Counted from the first letter of the stretch, positions 10,801-23,780 are shown. The stretch is DNA of 64,000 nucleotides from Paraphaeosphaeria minitans (GCA_015832175.1 WJXW01000013.1:1116001-1180000), one strand, 5' to 3'. Notes: generated from the sequence alone by a model not told the origin. Made by a program: numbers and translations.

Positions 10801-12780
10801 CTCTACCCTAAAAAAAGTAACTACGCCTATCTCTACCTTCTACAAATGAGAATAGACCTATTATAAGGTAGTAGGTTAAGGCCTAGGCGACATGCTTACT
10901 TATAGTTAAATAAAAGTAACATCCTTTACCTAAGTACCTAGTAGTCCTCCTTCTACCTAATAATAACAAGAGACTAATAATAATAGTAAATACGGTTAAC
11001 TAACTACTACTAAGTTAGACGCCGTCTAATAGGGGCTAGGGAGATATATTATAGGCTATGCCCTAATAAATATTCCTATTATATACGCTTTAACCTTACG
11101 CTTATTAGGTCCTTTAGATCTAATTCTCTAATCCTAGATATATAAGTTTAGTAGTAGAAGCTTAACTTCTACTTCTTATAAATTTATAAAAGTGTTATCT
11201 TTAGTAATTTGGCTTATTACGTATTAAGCCTATTATAGATATTTTATTTGAGCCATCAACACTAGTTTACTTACTCTAGCCCCTATAACCCTTTTAATAT
11301 CTAGTTAGTTCTGTTATTCTTAAGAGCTCTTTTCTACTACCCTAGCCCTAGTAGTATTTACTTCCTTAGTTATATTAACTTTTTTAGATAGGTAGAAAAC
11401 CTATAATAAGGTAGCGTAGAAGGCTTTAGCCCTTCTTATTACCTTAATCTCTAGCCCCTAGTTTTCCTACTTACTACTTATTAACCTAAAATATAATTAG
11501 CCTTTCTTAATTAGGTTGTAAGAGCTTCTAAACAACCTATTATTATGTTATATATAAAGGGTTAGCCCTATAAGTTTATTAAAAGCGTATTAGTTATTAG
11601 CAAGCTTATTAAGAATAAGACTAGTAGTAGTAGGACTAGAAGCCTTCTATTGCTTATATTCTTTTATAGTAAGGGTAAGTCCTCCTATCTTTGTAATAAC
11701 CTCTTAGACTTATGTATCTATTTCTTCCTTATAATCTTTATTTCCTCCTATTCTTGTTTTCTCCTATACCTTAAAGAACTTCTTAGGTAGTAGAATAAAT
11801 AGGGTTACTAGCAAAGTAGTTTTAGAACAAGCTAGATTTATAGTAACCTATCTCTCCTTTTGCTATATAGCCCTAATTGCCTTATTCTAGTCTCTGTACT
11901 AGCGAAGGAAATCATACATTTCTTACACCTAATAGGTGTTTACATTACCTCCTTTTAGGCAACTTTCTATTAGTATTCTATATATAACTATAGTCTTATT
12001 ATTTTAGCTAAGACCTCGAAAGGAAAGAGTCCCTTCTTCTTTCTACATAATTTATAATTAGGTAAGAGTAGCTTAGGTATAGCTGTTAAACTTATAGAAG
12101 TAGTTACTTAGTGTAATAGGCTGTTAGCTTACCTTATTAAACTAGCTCTTAAGGTAGGCTCTAGTTAATCTTTAGTACTTTAAGTCTATTAATAAGTACT
12201 TAGAGTAAAGTATCTTTTAGAAGTTTTTTTAGTTAACTAAAGCGCTTTTATAGGCTAGTAGTTTTCTAATATCCCTTTAGTAGGTACTTAAGTAGAATTA
12301 AGGTAGCTTTTATTTTTTAAGCTCCTTACTCTACCCTTTTCTTTCTACTTAAAAGTTATAGTCCTCTAGGAAGGTAGTAATATTAATACTACTAAAGCTT
12401 TATACGTTACTATTATTTAGGCTTAGAGTAAACTAAGCTATGTTTCTTTTCTAGAGGAAGCCTCTTTCTATTCCTAGTCCTTTATTCTTAAACTATTTTC
12501 TTTTGTCTATGTCTTCTAAAAGGTAATTAGTAATATTCTAGCTTATCTAACTAGTGCTGCTCTTAGTAGGGGTAGTTAGATAATTAGAATTATTATAAAA
12601 CCTATATAAATCTCTTTTATCTGTTTTGTGTTTTTCTTCTATTATCTACTTATTTTTATACTAGTTTTCTATTGGCGATTTAGCTTTAGGTATACAGATA
12701 ACAATCTCGCTTAATAGAATCCTACTACTAATACCTTAATTTCCCTTTTATTTCTAACTTAATTATTACTTAGACTAGAA
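10801..12780 (-). pseudogene. gag: G4 gag-like polyprotein
   Basis: A single minus-strand frame of about 650 codons, broken only by TAA/TAG, runs from 12780 to about 10800. Features typical of fungal retroelement Gag: ITTFLEDYNF (about 12370), DIRKLLAYK (about 12270), ITLSNYFYKFNSYT (about 12100) and a Met/Gln-rich helix region with EMYDFLR (about 11910). A stretch at about 11490 resembles a zinc knuckle in layout, but its Cys positions are Ser/Leu, which RIP does not explain, so I do not claim one. The 5' LTR, primer site and tandem array of the element lie beyond G5 at 42671-43068. The pol of G4 is not in the window. Confidence 0.6.
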
Positions 12781-12854
12781 TTATTTAGGGTCTATTATAT
12801 TCGCTTTTTCTAGGAGTCTAGTAGCCACTTCAAGGTCCTCTAGTCTATTACTCT

Positions 12855-13080
12855 TTCTACCTAGAAGCTGCTTAAAAGTCTATTAGTCTATTATTATTTT
12901 ATTCCTAGGTTACTAATAACTACTTAAAAGTCTATATAGTCTATACTAGCACTAGATAGCTACTTAAAAGTCTATTAGTGTGTTGTTTTATTTCTAGGTA
13001 ATTAGTAACTACTTAAAAGTCTATTAATCTGTCTATTTAGACAACTAATAACTACTTAAAAGTCTATATAGTCTGTTTAT
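12855..13080. repeat. Irregular tandem repeat in G4, left part
   Basis: Five copies of a 40-52 bp unit keyed on CTTAAAAGTCTAT, starting at 12871, 12923, 12963, 13012 and 13055. Two more copies (about 42689 and 42739) lie on the far side of G5, so G5 landed inside the array. Confidence 0.8.
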
Positions 13081-13432
13081 TATTGGAACCCTAGGTACCT
13101 AGCTGGGCTCTGGGATGGTAAGGGCCAGCCAGATGCAGGTGGAGATTACCTAATTTAAGGCTATATAGTTCTATTGCTAACGGAGTAATCTGGCAGCGAT
13201 TCGTCTATCCTCTATCCTCTATCCTCTATCCTCTATCCTCTATCCTCTATCCTCTATCCCCTATCCTCTATCCTCTATCCTCTATCCTCTATCCTCTATC
13301 CTCTATCCTCTATCCTCTATCCTCTATCCTCTATCCTCTATCCTATATCCTCTATCCTACATCCTATTATACAATCCACTATTGTTTCACATCTAAAGCT
13401 AAAGCTATATTACTTGTGCCTTACTCCTAATA
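13081..13432 (+). repeat. G5 5' LTR (long heptamer form)
   Basis: 352 bp, starts TATTGGAACCCTAGG (ancestral TGTT) and ends CCTAATA (ancestral CCTAACA). The first ~120 bases are shared with the other two LTRs of the family; a 23-unit heptamer array follows. Confidence 0.92.
13204..13364. repeat. Heptamer minisatellite (TCTATCC), 23 units
   Basis: Near-perfect tandem copies of TCTATCC with rare variants (CCTATCC, TATATCC, TACATCC). The 3' LTR of the same element has 15 and the G1 LTR 3. The 140, 84 and 56 bp length differences among the three LTRs equal 20, 12 and 8 units exactly. Confidence 0.95.
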
Positions 13433-13739
13433 TTTAAATCGCTCACTATATATATAAGCAGTTTAGTTTTAAAAGGCTTCTACTTATAATAACTAGGCTA
13501 TAATAGTAGACACTTTACAGTCTACGCGCTCTTATATCTAATACTAGGACGCTTAGGAGCCTATAGGAGGGGAATTCTTATATTTAAGCCTATCTCTTAT
13601 ACTATGTAAGCTAGAGGACTATTGTGCTCCTCTTCCTACATATTAAGGTTAGTCTACGCCTAGACGCGCTAGAGAGGGCTAAGTTAGGATACCTCTAGAT
13701 ATTAAGGATAATTCTTCTAGCACTATCCTTAAATAGCTT

Positions 13740-14700
13740 AAAAAAGCTAAATAATAGCTTAAAAAGAGAAAGAATGTAGCTAAACTTAATAGAATTAACT
13801 AGATAAGATAATAATAGGAGGTAGAAGACACTTAAGCCCTATATAAGCTTATAAGAGATCTTACTAAAATATAGGATCCTCTTAAAGTATCTTTATTATA
13901 ATCTTTGTAAAAGCAGCCGCATAAATATACCTAAAGGGACTAATAGGAGTTTAATTATTAGAGAGATAACTATAAGCTCTATCTTTAGTTCTTAAAGGAC
14001 TACTTGGTAGATAAGGACTTTAAAGTCACCTACGCCCTCTAGTATATATTAGATGTCTACTGTACAGTATAGAGAACTAAAATTTAAGCCTAGTTATTAA
14101 CAGACTCTAACTAGTTACCCACTTAGGCTAACCTAAAGGACAAAATACTAAAAGCTTTAAGATATCCTAAAGAAAGGCGCTAGTTAGTGTATAATTAGCT
14201 TAAGAGATGCTAATAGAGACTAAATTAGAGCCTATTAGAGCTGTTAGATTATCTACAAAGTTACTAGGAGGAGCTAGGAATAATAAACCTTAAATAATAA
14301 AAGCTAGAATATATAGGATTACTTCTATTTTCTATCTAACAGTAGCTATAAGCAATCCCCTTAGGTCTCTAAGTTATAGTTATAGATACTAAACTTTAGG
14401 CTTTAATTATGTATTAAATAGATAAGCTAAATTAAGGATTCTTAGCTCTTAACCTATACTTAAAAGGTGTAGAACACTAACGCCTATAGTAACTAGATTC
14501 TAGAGGGGATAAAAAACCCTAAAAAGTAGTTAAGAGGCTAAGAAAGTAGGGTAATAGTACTAAGAGTCTTAGGTTAGCGCTATTTAGTACTAGACTACTA
14601 ATAACTAACACTTCTTACTAGTATTATAGAAGGCTAGGCTACTTAAAACCTAATTACTCTACTCTAAATAAGCTAGCTACACTTAGAACTTAAGATGCCT
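13740..14700 (+). pseudogene. gag: G5 gag
   Basis: Degraded frame downstream of the 5' LTR, rich in Lys/Leu/Asp and before the protease region. Assigned by position; no capsid or zinc-knuckle motif could be read with confidence. Confidence 0.5.
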
Positions 14701-17700
14701 AGTCTATATATAATAGGGAATAGGGTGCGGGAAAAGGTAGGAGACAAAAGGAGTAGTAGCTACCCTTACTACTTATATATTAATAGTTGTAAGGCACCTT
14801 AATAAAGTCTTAGAGGTAAAATAGTTAGGATCTCTTTTTAACTAGCTTTATACCTAGCTAAGGGGAATGCTTATTCTCCTAGCTAGAGTTAAAAAGGATA
14901 CTATTAACACTTTAGTAGATTCCACTTTAGCGTTAAACCTTCTTTTACTATAAAAGGCGAAAGAGTAGGGGGTTAATATTAAACTATTAATAGAGTTGCC
15001 CACCTAGGTAGTAAATAGGTTTAAAATTAAGGTTTATAGCACAATAGTGCTATTAATAGAACTTAAGGACTTACATAGGCGAAAGTAATAATAGAAGGTA
15101 CCCTAAATAGTTGCTAACTTTATAGGTTATAATATTCTCTTAGGTTTACCCTAGTTTAATTAAGTAAACCTAAAGGTAAACATTGTAACCTAACGTGTGC
15201 TATTTTAGAGACGCGACACTAGGAAAGTACTAGTTTACTAAAAAATTATAGTAGAAAACGCTAAGCAGTTTAATCGTACTATATAAGACCCTTATGTCTC
15301 TATATACACGTGTATAGTATCTAATATAGACATACTAGCACTAGTTAGCGTAGATAGGAACAGAATAGTAGAAATGCTATCCTGTTACTCTAATTTTACT
15401 AATATAGCCTTAAATAAGGACTATAAAGACCTTGCCACTTATACTAACTACAATTTGTAGATTAATTTAGTAGAAGGTAGCGAACCTCTACATTACCCTA
15501 TATACAACCTCTCTATAGTTAAGTTAAAGACATTAAGGAAGTACGTTAAGAAGTATTTAGCTAGAGGGTGGATTTACTATTTAAAATCCCTAGCTAGTGC
15601 CCTTATACTCTTTATAAAAAAAAAAAATAGCACCTTACGCCTATGTGTGGATTATTAAGGTCTTAATAAGATTATAATTAAAAATCACAGAGCTCTCCTA
15701 CTAATTACTAAATCTCTAGACTAACTAAAATAAGCCAAGATATTTACAAAACTTAACTTAAAAGAAGTGTACTATTAAGTTTATATTATAGAAAGAGATA
15801 AGTAGAAAACTACTTTCTGCACAAGATATAGCTATTTTAAGTATACTATAATGCCCTTTAGCCTTACTAACGCACTAGCCTAGTTCTAGGGCCTAATTAC
15901 CTAGATACTAACTAGCCTAATTAATGTCACCTATGTTATATATCTAGATAACATATTAATCTTCTTTAATACACTAAAGGAACATAAGGCCTATATAAGG
16001 AAAATTCTAGAGAGGCTACGCTAAGTAAAGCTCTTTATTAACCTAAAGAAGTGTAAATGGCACACTACTACTATAGAGTACCTTAGGTTCGTTGTTTCTC
16101 TAAAAGGGCTCACAATTAACCTAGATTAGGTTAATGCGATATAATTATAGCCAAAACTAACCTATGCGCGTAATATACGCGTCTTTATTAGCTTTATAAA
16201 CTATTATAGACAGTTTATTGCCAATTTCTCCTAAATAGCACTACCTCTTACTAGTTTAACTAAAAAAGCGCTAGATAGCGCTAGGCAAAGGCTGGCGATG
16301 CGAAGAGAGAAGAGCATAGCCCTAGATATTAGGCTAGAAGGCACTAAAGCTTTCTAGACGCTAAAAGACGTATTCTTTAAAGTGCCTATACTAGTACACT
16401 TTAAGTATAGACAATAGACACGTCTTAAAACTAACGCCTTAGGTAGAGTAATTAGTGCTATTTATAGCTAACTTATGCCTAAAGGTGATAAGCTAGGCTT
16501 ATAGTAACTAATTAACTTCTTCTTAAGGAAATTAAGCACTACGCAGTACTACTATAATACTTATAATAAGGAACTCTTTACTATTATTAAGTTAGTTCAA
16601 CACTAGCGTTAATACCTTTAAGGTTAACACTTTAAGGTCTTAATAGATTATTATAACTTTTAATAGTTTATAGAGACTAAAACACTTACATTATGTTACG
16701 TTTAGTTATACCTTACTCTAAGTGAGTATAACTTTGTTATAACTTATAGGGTAGAATTAATAAATCTAGTAAACAGCCTATTAAGGCGCCTAGACTATAT
16801 ACTTAGCACTTAGGATACTAAGTAGAAGAATAGTAAAGCTTTCATTAAGCCTTTAGCTAATCTATTATTAGAAAGGTAAGACAAATATGCTTTAGTCTCT
16901 ACTATCTCTACTTATTTTAGGAACTAGATAGGATAGGGTAATAAGCCCTATTAAGAGACCTACTCCTCTAGAGGCCTAATAGGATAGGGTAATAAGCCCT
17001 ATAGGGAGACTAACCCCTCTAGAAGTTGGATAAGATAGGGTAATAGGCCCTATAAAGATACCTATTACTTTAAGGGGTTAGATAAGGGCAGTCTTAGTAA
17101 CTACCTCTTTTTAAAGGACTAAGAGGCTATTAAATCTAAAGATTTAAACTTATTAGATAATAAGGTTAATAAGTTAGCGTAATCTAGTCTAAGTAGCTAT
17201 AGCTTAGAACTAACTAGCCTAGTGTAGCTTAAGTCTCCCTTAAAGCGCACGAAAGCTATTAAGAGCTACTATAATAGTCCTCTCTTAAGATATTTTAGTG
17301 TAACTTAGACGCTTAAGCACGTTTAATAGAAGTTTTACTAGACTACTATAAATAAGGAGGTCGCTAACTATATTTATAACTATAAGCAGTACTAACAGGC
17401 AACCTATAAAAAATATAAGCATTATAGTTTTTTACACCAGCTTTCTATTCTAGATTATCTATAGTAGTATATAATAATAGACTTTATTACTAATCTGCCC
17501 CTAAGTCACTTCTTAGGACTAATATATAACGCTATTTTAGTAATTATTAATTAATTTTCTAAGATAGCTTATTATATACTAGCCTAGATAAATTAGGATA
17601 GCACTAACGTAGCTTAGGCTTAGATTTGTGAGGTTATTAGACTTTATAGTAATCTAGAGAGTATTCTCTTAGATAGAGGACTAGTAATAAAAGCAAAACA

Positions 17701-18010
17701 CTAGGATACTTTCTATTATTACCTAAACTTAAGGAGGGTTTTAATCTTAGCTTTTTACCCTTAGACTAATAGGCAAAAAGAACACTAGAACTAAATACTA
17801 GAATAATACTTACGAATTTTCTACTCCCTAGAGTAAGATAATTAGGCAATATAGATCTCCCTAGCAGAATATACGTATAATAACAGTAAATACTTAGTAA
17901 TAGGGTATACACTATACTAAGTGTGCTTTAAATATAATCCCTCTAACCTAACCTAGCCTAATATGCCGCTAGATGGCGGGAAAAGCCTAAGGGGCTACTG
18001 AATAGCATTA
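14701..18010 (+). pseudogene. pol: G5 pol, first part: protease, RT, RNase H, integrase
   Basis: Possible protease at about 14900 (LVDST then LALN, where families usually have D-S/T-G). RT spans about 15590-16110: LRLCVDY, IFTKLNLKEVYY, RYSYFKYTIMPFSLTNA, then the catalytic box VIYLDNILIF at 15936-15965 (second Asp now Asn). RNase H follows (about 16320-16710: TNALGRVISAIYS, KELFTIIK). The integrase runs from about 17340 with the core at IIIDFITNLPLSHFLG and LLDRGLVIKA. The frame stops at 18010, where C1 inserted, and resumes at 39193. Stops coincide with conserved Trp/Gln. Confidence 0.88.
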
Positions 18011-18205
18011 TGTTAAAGTAAAACACTCACTTCCGTGATTCTTTCTGGATCCACTAATTCATATCACGGGATTCTTGCCAAGAGGCTCGTTTCTTTTGTA
18101 TATAGTCTGCCCTTTTGGCATCCTTTCGTACAATTAGCTATTTGTATTCTTAACAACTCTACTCCTAAATATCCTATAATAGTTTAAGCCCTTTTTACCA
18201 CAACA
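18011..18205 (+). repeat. C1 5' LTR
   Basis: 195 bp, TGTTAAAGTAAAACAC...CCACAACA. Paired with 38998-39192 at the same length. Both keep many TpG/CpA steps (for example GTGATTCTTTCTGGATCCAC), so they are among the least mutated repeats here. Confidence 0.95.
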
Positions 18206-18230
18206 GTTATAAGCCTAGCGCTTAGAACGT
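18206..18230 (+). other. C1 primer-binding site
   Basis: The bases directly after the 5' LTR read GTTATAAGCCTAGCGCTT. With one G-to-A restored (GTTATGAGC) this resembles the complement of the anticodon-arm side of initiator tRNA-Met, the half-tRNA primer used by many Copia elements. Based on remembered tRNA features, not an alignment. Confidence 0.5.
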
Positions 18231-18339
18231 AAGACAATTCTCCCTACCTACTTAGTAACGCTTAAATTATTATATAACACTCTATTTAGAACCTCTTTAC
18301 GATACAACCCCCCTATTTCTAATTATAAAAATTATTAAA

Positions 18340-19416
18340 ATAGCAGAAGTACAGCTTATTAATCGCGCTAGCTAGCCTTACTAGTTTGTCTAGCTTTAAT
18401 TCTAAGTAAACTTAAAAGGAATCTAGAACTAAATTAACTTAGAGGCGATTAACGCTCTAGTAATTAATTATGTAAAGCTAGAACAACCTCCGCTCCTATA
18501 GAAACCATCACTAATTGCAGATACAGCCTCTGTGGCGAGTATTTAATTATATAAAGTAGAGCTTACTAAGTATAAAATAGATAAGGAGAGCTTTCCTTTA
18601 CAAATAGCGGAATATAGAGTAGTAGTTTTAAACTAGTAAGTAGATTATACTAAGATACAGAATCTCTAAACTTAGGTAAACGCTATAGTATCGCCTAATC
18701 TACTTGCTCCTGCCATAATTACTCTAGTTAATATACACTATACTACGCTTTAGTCTCTAATTTAACTCTTAAAAGAAGATCTCGCACTAAATAAAGGAGC
18801 TATATAGAATAATATTTAAGCTTTATATCGCGCTTATCTTAAGAAGGCTAAGTAGGTAAGATAAAGTTCTAAGACCTAGTTTAAAGAGTGGCAGCTCCTC
18901 TATTAAAAAGCGAAGACCTACTTAATTAGTGAAATTAGTGGACCGCTTAGTACCTAAGATTTCCTAGATATAATCGCCGCGCGTATAGCACTAGATTAGG
19001 CCTAATTAATAAACTAACAGCTAATCTAGAATAAGACGCTAGGACAGAGTTAGATTACGCTAGACGATTTAGGGAAGGTATTTTTGGCGCTTATCTAGGA
19101 GCATTTAATCTAATTTAGTTCTAATAAAATAAGTGGGGTATTCGCCACTTTTAATGGATTATTAAGACAATCTACTAACTCTAATAGTTCTAGTTTGTCT
19201 AATTAGACAAAGAAACAACTAAACTGTCCCTATAAGCCCTATACTTATAAGTAGAAATTAATAGAGTGCTAAAGACTTTAAACTATAATAGGTAGATTAC
19301 CCTAGGATAGAACATTGTTATTTAATCTTACTAATAAAGAAAAATTAGAGATTCTTAATTAACTTAAGTAGCCTAAGTAGTCGAACCTTTGTAATGCGAT
19401 TACAAAGGTAAAATGG
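18340..19416 (+). pseudogene. gag: C1 gag
   Basis: Plus-strand frame with few stops: AEVQLINRA near the start, a Gln/Leu-rich helical middle, and LDDLGKVFLALIQEHL near 19060. A Cys-containing segment at about 19220-19270 (CPYKPYTYK... then EC) may be a zinc-binding region with Cys/His lost. G6 inserted at 19417; the frame resumes at 26128. Confidence 0.65.
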
Positions 19417-19827
19417 TGTTAAATCCAAGAGGGTAGCTAGTCCTAAAGGGTTAAGGTTGGTTCTCGGGCAGGAGTACTTACGGAAGGTAGAAGGTCTTGT
19501 TAATACGATAGTATCTTGCGAAGTGTAACAAGTTAATAATTTAGTCTGCTAGAATCTAAACAATAGATTAATAAACAGATTAAACACAAGTATAGAGAGT
19601 CCATTCTTGCGTTCCTATATACTTTAAGCGATTAGTGGACTAATTACTCTAACTAAACTAATTAAGCACTAATTAGTTGCTTAGTATGTTAAGTGCTTAG
19701 TCTAATTAGTTGTCTTAGCGCTCTAATCACACTAATTAGGTCATGTGACCTTTTGCGCTGTGCCACTCAAATAATAAATATAGATACATATAAAGATCCT
19801 AGGAGGCCTAGCCTTTAGATCTTAATA
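19417..19827 (-). repeat. G6 3' LTR
   Basis: 411 bp; plus-strand ends TGTTAAATCC and CTTAATA. The first ~205 bp are shared with the solo LTR at 7740 and the G9 LTR. The other half (U3 in forward orientation) is unrelated to theirs and carries repeated ACTAATTAAGCACTAATTAG-type inverted words. Confidence 0.94.
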
Positions 19828-19841
19828 TTATCTCCCTCCTT
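19828..19841 (-). other. G6 polypurine tract
   Basis: The minus strand reads AAGGAGGGAGATAA directly against the 3' LTR. G9 has the same arrangement (GGAAGGGAGGGGATAA). Both confirm minus orientation. Confidence 0.7.
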
Positions 19842-19935
19842 ACTAGGATTTATCCTTAAATTATGTGACTGTGTCTTATGCCTAGTTATAACTAGAGCTC
19901 GCCCCACGTTATAAGTAGCGTTAGCTTACTTACAT

Positions 19936-20520
19936 TATGCCCTAATAACCTTCTAAGTCTAGCACTACCTATCGCTATTACCTAACTAATTTTATTAACT
20001 CCTTTAGCGAAGTTATAGTTAAGAAATGCTTAATGTGTATAAAATATAACTGTGTTTGCAAGATTCACGTTTGGTCTAGAAGATGTAGGGAATATGTTTA
20101 TTAAAGTCAATATTATAATGTGCGCGTTTCAGAGTCTAAGTTTAAGCGTTTGTTAGCAAAGAAAGAGAAATTACGTGTACAGATAAAAAAGTTAAAAGAA
20201 ATATAGGAGGCTGCGTTTAAGGCCTATAAAGAGGCGTTAGAGAAGTTACAGGTTACACGCGTACGCGAAGATTAGTTACGTTAGTAAATAGACTTACTAG
20301 ATAAGTGTGCTAAGGATGCAATAGCAGTTAAGGAGAAGAATATTAAGGAGGCTAAATCTTGTAAGGCTATTAATCTAGTAGTTAACAAGACTCCTTTAGG
20401 TCCCTTCTTGTCCCCTATAATATAGAGCGCTTTCAAGGATTTCCTATTAGAATTCTGGGATAATCTAGTGCCTTTATTATCTTAGGTACAAATGTTATTA
20501 TACTGTGTAGGTTGTTAGTA
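19936..20520 (+). pseudogene. G6 accessory frame: seven-Cys motif plus Lys/Glu-rich helix, antisense to pol
   Basis: Plus-strand frame on the strand opposite to G6 gag-pol, beginning at the ATG in CATTATGCCCTAATAAC. At about 20027-20130 it has C-x2-C-x4-C-x-C-x8-C-x2-C-x6-C, beginning KCLMCIKYNCVCK; the sixth and seventh Cys are now Tyr (TAT). A charged, likely coiled-coil stretch follows (LLAKKEKLRVQIKKLKE, AYKEALEKLQVTRVRED), then a Pro/Ser-rich tail. Stops are at Gln/Trp-type codons. A homologue lies at the same place in G9. The product is not recognised; a zinc-binding nucleic-acid or protein-interaction role is inference from the Cys layout only. Confidence 0.7.
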
Positions 20521-20539
20521 GAATTCTCTAATCTTTTGT

Positions 20540-20740
20540 TAATAGTTTCCTAGGTGGTTCTCTAGTTCCTAAGTGTTTTTGCTGTGTGGGTAACCTTTCC
20601 ACTTAATAAGGTACACGTTGTTATACTAATTATATTCTAGAATTCTTTTAACCTTAAATTTATTTTCTTCCTTAGTTCTGTGGTAGAAGGCGGTTCTAAC
20701 TGGTGTATTAGGGTCTGCTAGTTCCAGTAGTGATATATAG
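20540..20740 (-). pseudogene. G6 chromodomain
   Basis: C-terminal end of pol on the minus strand: FKVKRILEY, then YLIKWKGYPHSKNT and a W-to-stop followed by ELENHL. This is the chromodomain pattern (VExIL... YLVKWKGY... TWEP), which in chromoviruses is thought to steer integration to histone-marked heterochromatin. Confidence 0.85.
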
Positions 20741-23700
20741 AATACTAGATGTATCTTTGCATCTAGCAGTAGTTCCAACTTGTAGTTTACTAGTGATATT
20801 TACTCAGAAATGTAAAATAGTCTAACCTTAATGTAATCTAGTTTCTTATGTTTTTTCTTCTAAGTTGAAAGGTTCTTTGTAAGTAGATATGCTTTATCCC
20901 CCTTCTTTAGCTAAGGTGCTATTTTTTATTTTTAATTTTAGTATAAAATTAATTACTGCTAGGCTTTCTTAAGATTTTCTTAGAGTTGTTAGTGTATTTT
21001 CTTTATATTTTCTACTATATCTATAGCTTCTTTTGCTTTAATTATCGTAGGAAATTGTTAGTTAAAGAGATGTGGGTGTCTTCTATAGTTTGCATAGAAT
21101 AGTGTATGTCCTAATACTGCTAATACTTTGTTATTATAGGCTAACTATACTATAGGTAGTAATAAAACCTAGTTATTCTTCTAACTGTTATAGTAGATGC
21201 GTAGGTACGTTTCTATAGTTTAGTTTATACGTTCTGTCTGTCTATCTGTTTATAGATAGTAAGCTATTAATAGCTTTTGTTTTGTTCTAAGCAGTGCTAT
21301 AAGCGTTGTCTAATAATTTAACGTGAAGAGCTTATCTCTGTCGCTAATAATTATTTTTAGGATTCTGTGGTGTCTAATTAGTTAGTCCAGGATAAGAAAA
21401 GCAAGTTCCTTTGCCGTTATTCTTTTAAGACATAGAATAAGCTCAACATACTTAGTTAGTTAGCAGACTACTACTAGTATACTATTGTATTTAATTCCTG
21501 TTGTTAGATCCTTAGAGTTTAGAATTCCTATAACAAAATCTATAGCGATGTCTTCCTATAGTGCTGTTAGTATTCTAATTGCTTACATCTCTCTATATTT
21601 AAGATATATGCCGTGTTTATTTCTCTAGCATTCTACACATTTGCGGATGTAAGTTATTATAGCTTCCTTAATTCCTTTAAAGGTGTAATTCCTTTAGATA
21701 AGTTCTATTGTTTTTGTAATACCTAGGTGTCCGTACATAGGGTTATTGTAGTATTATTAGATGATCTTAGTCTGTAGATGTTCTAGAACTTCTTAGTTAA
21801 TTACTAAAAGTTAATTTAGTTCTACTATTAGTTCTAGAGATCCATCTTTAGCTTTGCAAAGGATTACAGAGAAGGTTTTTGCCTTTTCCCCTACTAGATT
21901 ACTTTGTTAGCTAAGAGCGTCTGCTTTGCCATTTTCTTTCCTAGCTACATGGATAATTTTAAACTTATACTACCCTATAGTTTATGACTATCTTTGTTGT
22001 CGTGGCGTAAGTTCTTTTGTTGTCGTGAACCTTAGAAGGTTCTTATAATCCATATAGATTTCTAGCGTTAAGTAACTAAGCACGTAAATCCTCTAGTGCT
22101 TTAAAGCTTTAATAATAGCGTAGAGTTCTTTATTATATACATTATATCGTGTTTCGGCGTTATTAAATTTGCATAAGTAATAGGTAATTAGGTGCCATTT
22201 ACTGTTATATTCTTATTTAGCGCAGGCGCCTAGCGTAAGATCACTAGCGTCTGTTTTAAAGCGCAGTAGTTTATCGCTTCTAAAATAAACAAGGACAGGT
22301 TCTATAATACATACTGTCTTAAGGAGTTAGAATAACATTCTATACTTATCTGTCTATTTAAAGGGTACGTCCTTCTTCGTAAGATTTATTAAGGGTATTG
22401 TGACCTTTACGTAATCTTGGATGAATTGTTAGTTAAATCCATAGAATCCTAAGAATTCTTAGATGTTCTTAGCTATCTTTAGTATTAGCCAGTTCTTAAT
22501 ACATTTAATTTTACTTAGTGCCATCTTGATTCCTTCTATAGTAATAATGTGTCCTAGAAATTTAAGTTATTTAATGTTAAACTTGCATTTCTTAAGTTTA
22601 ATACAAAGGTATACTTTGTCTAGTGCTTCTAGTACTATCTATACATACTTAGTGTGGTCTAATTTGTTTTTAGAAAAGATAAGGATATCGTCCATATATG
22701 CGATAATAAATATGTCCAGATGTTTGTAAAGTACGTTATTAATAAGTGGCATAAAAGCTGCTAGTGCGTTTGTAAGTCTAAAAGGCATAACCTTATATTC
22801 AAATAGTCTATAGCGTAATTAAAACGCTGTTTTCCATTCTTCACCTTTCTTAATTTATATAAGGTGGTAACTGTCTCTTAGATCCATTATTATAAATATC
22901 TTAGCTTAAGATAGTTAATCTTGTAGCTCTGTAATGTTTAGTAGTAGATATTAGTTCTTTATTATTATGTTGTTAAGTTGTTAGTAGTTAACGCATAGTC
23001 TGTCTAATCCATCCTTTTTCTTAACAAACATGAAAGGGCTTACTACTAGTAACTTTAATAGTTATATATATCCTTTCTTAAGGTTTGTCTTAATAAAATC
23101 ACGTTCTTTAAGGAGTTCTTCTCCTGTCTTACCATATAGTAGTCCAAAGGGTGGCGTCTTTCCTTCTTCCAGGTCTATTATAAGATCCTAGGGTTAATGT
23201 TCTAGTAGGTTTGCTTTTCCTTCCTTTTCTGTAAATATATGTGTCTATTTCCTGTACTCTTTTAGTAAGGTAAGGGGTGTGCTATTATCCTCCTTCTCGC
23301 ACTTCTTAACCTAGTGGTTCCTGCCAGCGTCTACTAAGGTGTACTTCTGTTTTTTAACTATCTGTCGCAGTATCATGTTGTTAATAACTCCCTTATCTAC
23401 TATTATTTTTAGTTAATGCGTAGGCTTTGCTTATAATGCACAATTGCAGCGTTTAAACAATATTTTCTTTATACTCTAGTTAATCTACAGGTTGTGTATT
23501 ATTAACTAAAGTAATCCTAAGACTAACTCATGCTTAGATCCTAGTAAGACATCTAAAGTAAGTTCCTCTCTATGTCCTTAGACTGTTATCGTGGTAGTAA
23601 CCTCCTAGTATATTTAAGGTGTCTTAGGCATTAGGGATCCATTTGCGACATAGATAATATAGGGTACTTTTTTCTCTAATATTATAAGTCCTACTTATCT

Positions 23701-23780
23701 TGCTGTCTAATAAGATATAAAGTTCCTTCCTACTCCTAAGTCTATAAGAGTTTAAGCCTATATTCCTTTAAGCTGTACTA
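20741..23780 (-). pseudogene. pol: G6 pol: protease, RT, RNase H, integrase
   Basis: Right to left on the minus strand: protease active site at about 23720-23770 (TLIDLGVGRNFI, usual D-S-G with Ser now Leu); RT with intact IIAYMDDILIF at 22675-22707; RNase H with TDASDLTLGACA at about 22215-22260; integrase zinc finger ending in IRKCVEC followed by a Trp-to-stop at about 21620-21650; integrase core to about 20900. The plus-strand 88-codon frame at 22463-22729 is an antisense shadow of RT. Confidence 0.9.

Noticed and set aside
11470..11520. Zinc knuckle in the G4 gag.
   Set aside because: The Cys positions are Ser/Leu, not reachable from Cys by C-to-T or G-to-A at CpA/TpG.
12855..13080. CRISPR-like array.
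   Set aside because: Irregular 40-52 bp spacing, no constant repeat with unique spacers, fungal retroelement context, no cas genes.
13204..13364. Heptamer array as a telomere or subtelomere repeat.
   Set aside because: The unit TCTATCC is not the fungal TTAGGG type, and the array lies inside LTRs at three places.
298..13432. Large DNA transposon with long terminal inverted repeats (1-7038 against 13081-13735).
   Set aside because: The inverted copies are LTR plus leader of two separate elements, G1 (minus) and G5 (plus); G5 has its own LTR pair and TSD.
22463..22729. 88-codon plus-strand ORF as a gene.
   Set aside because: It is exactly antisense to the RT catalytic region of G6; the same shadow appears in G9 at 62589-62786.
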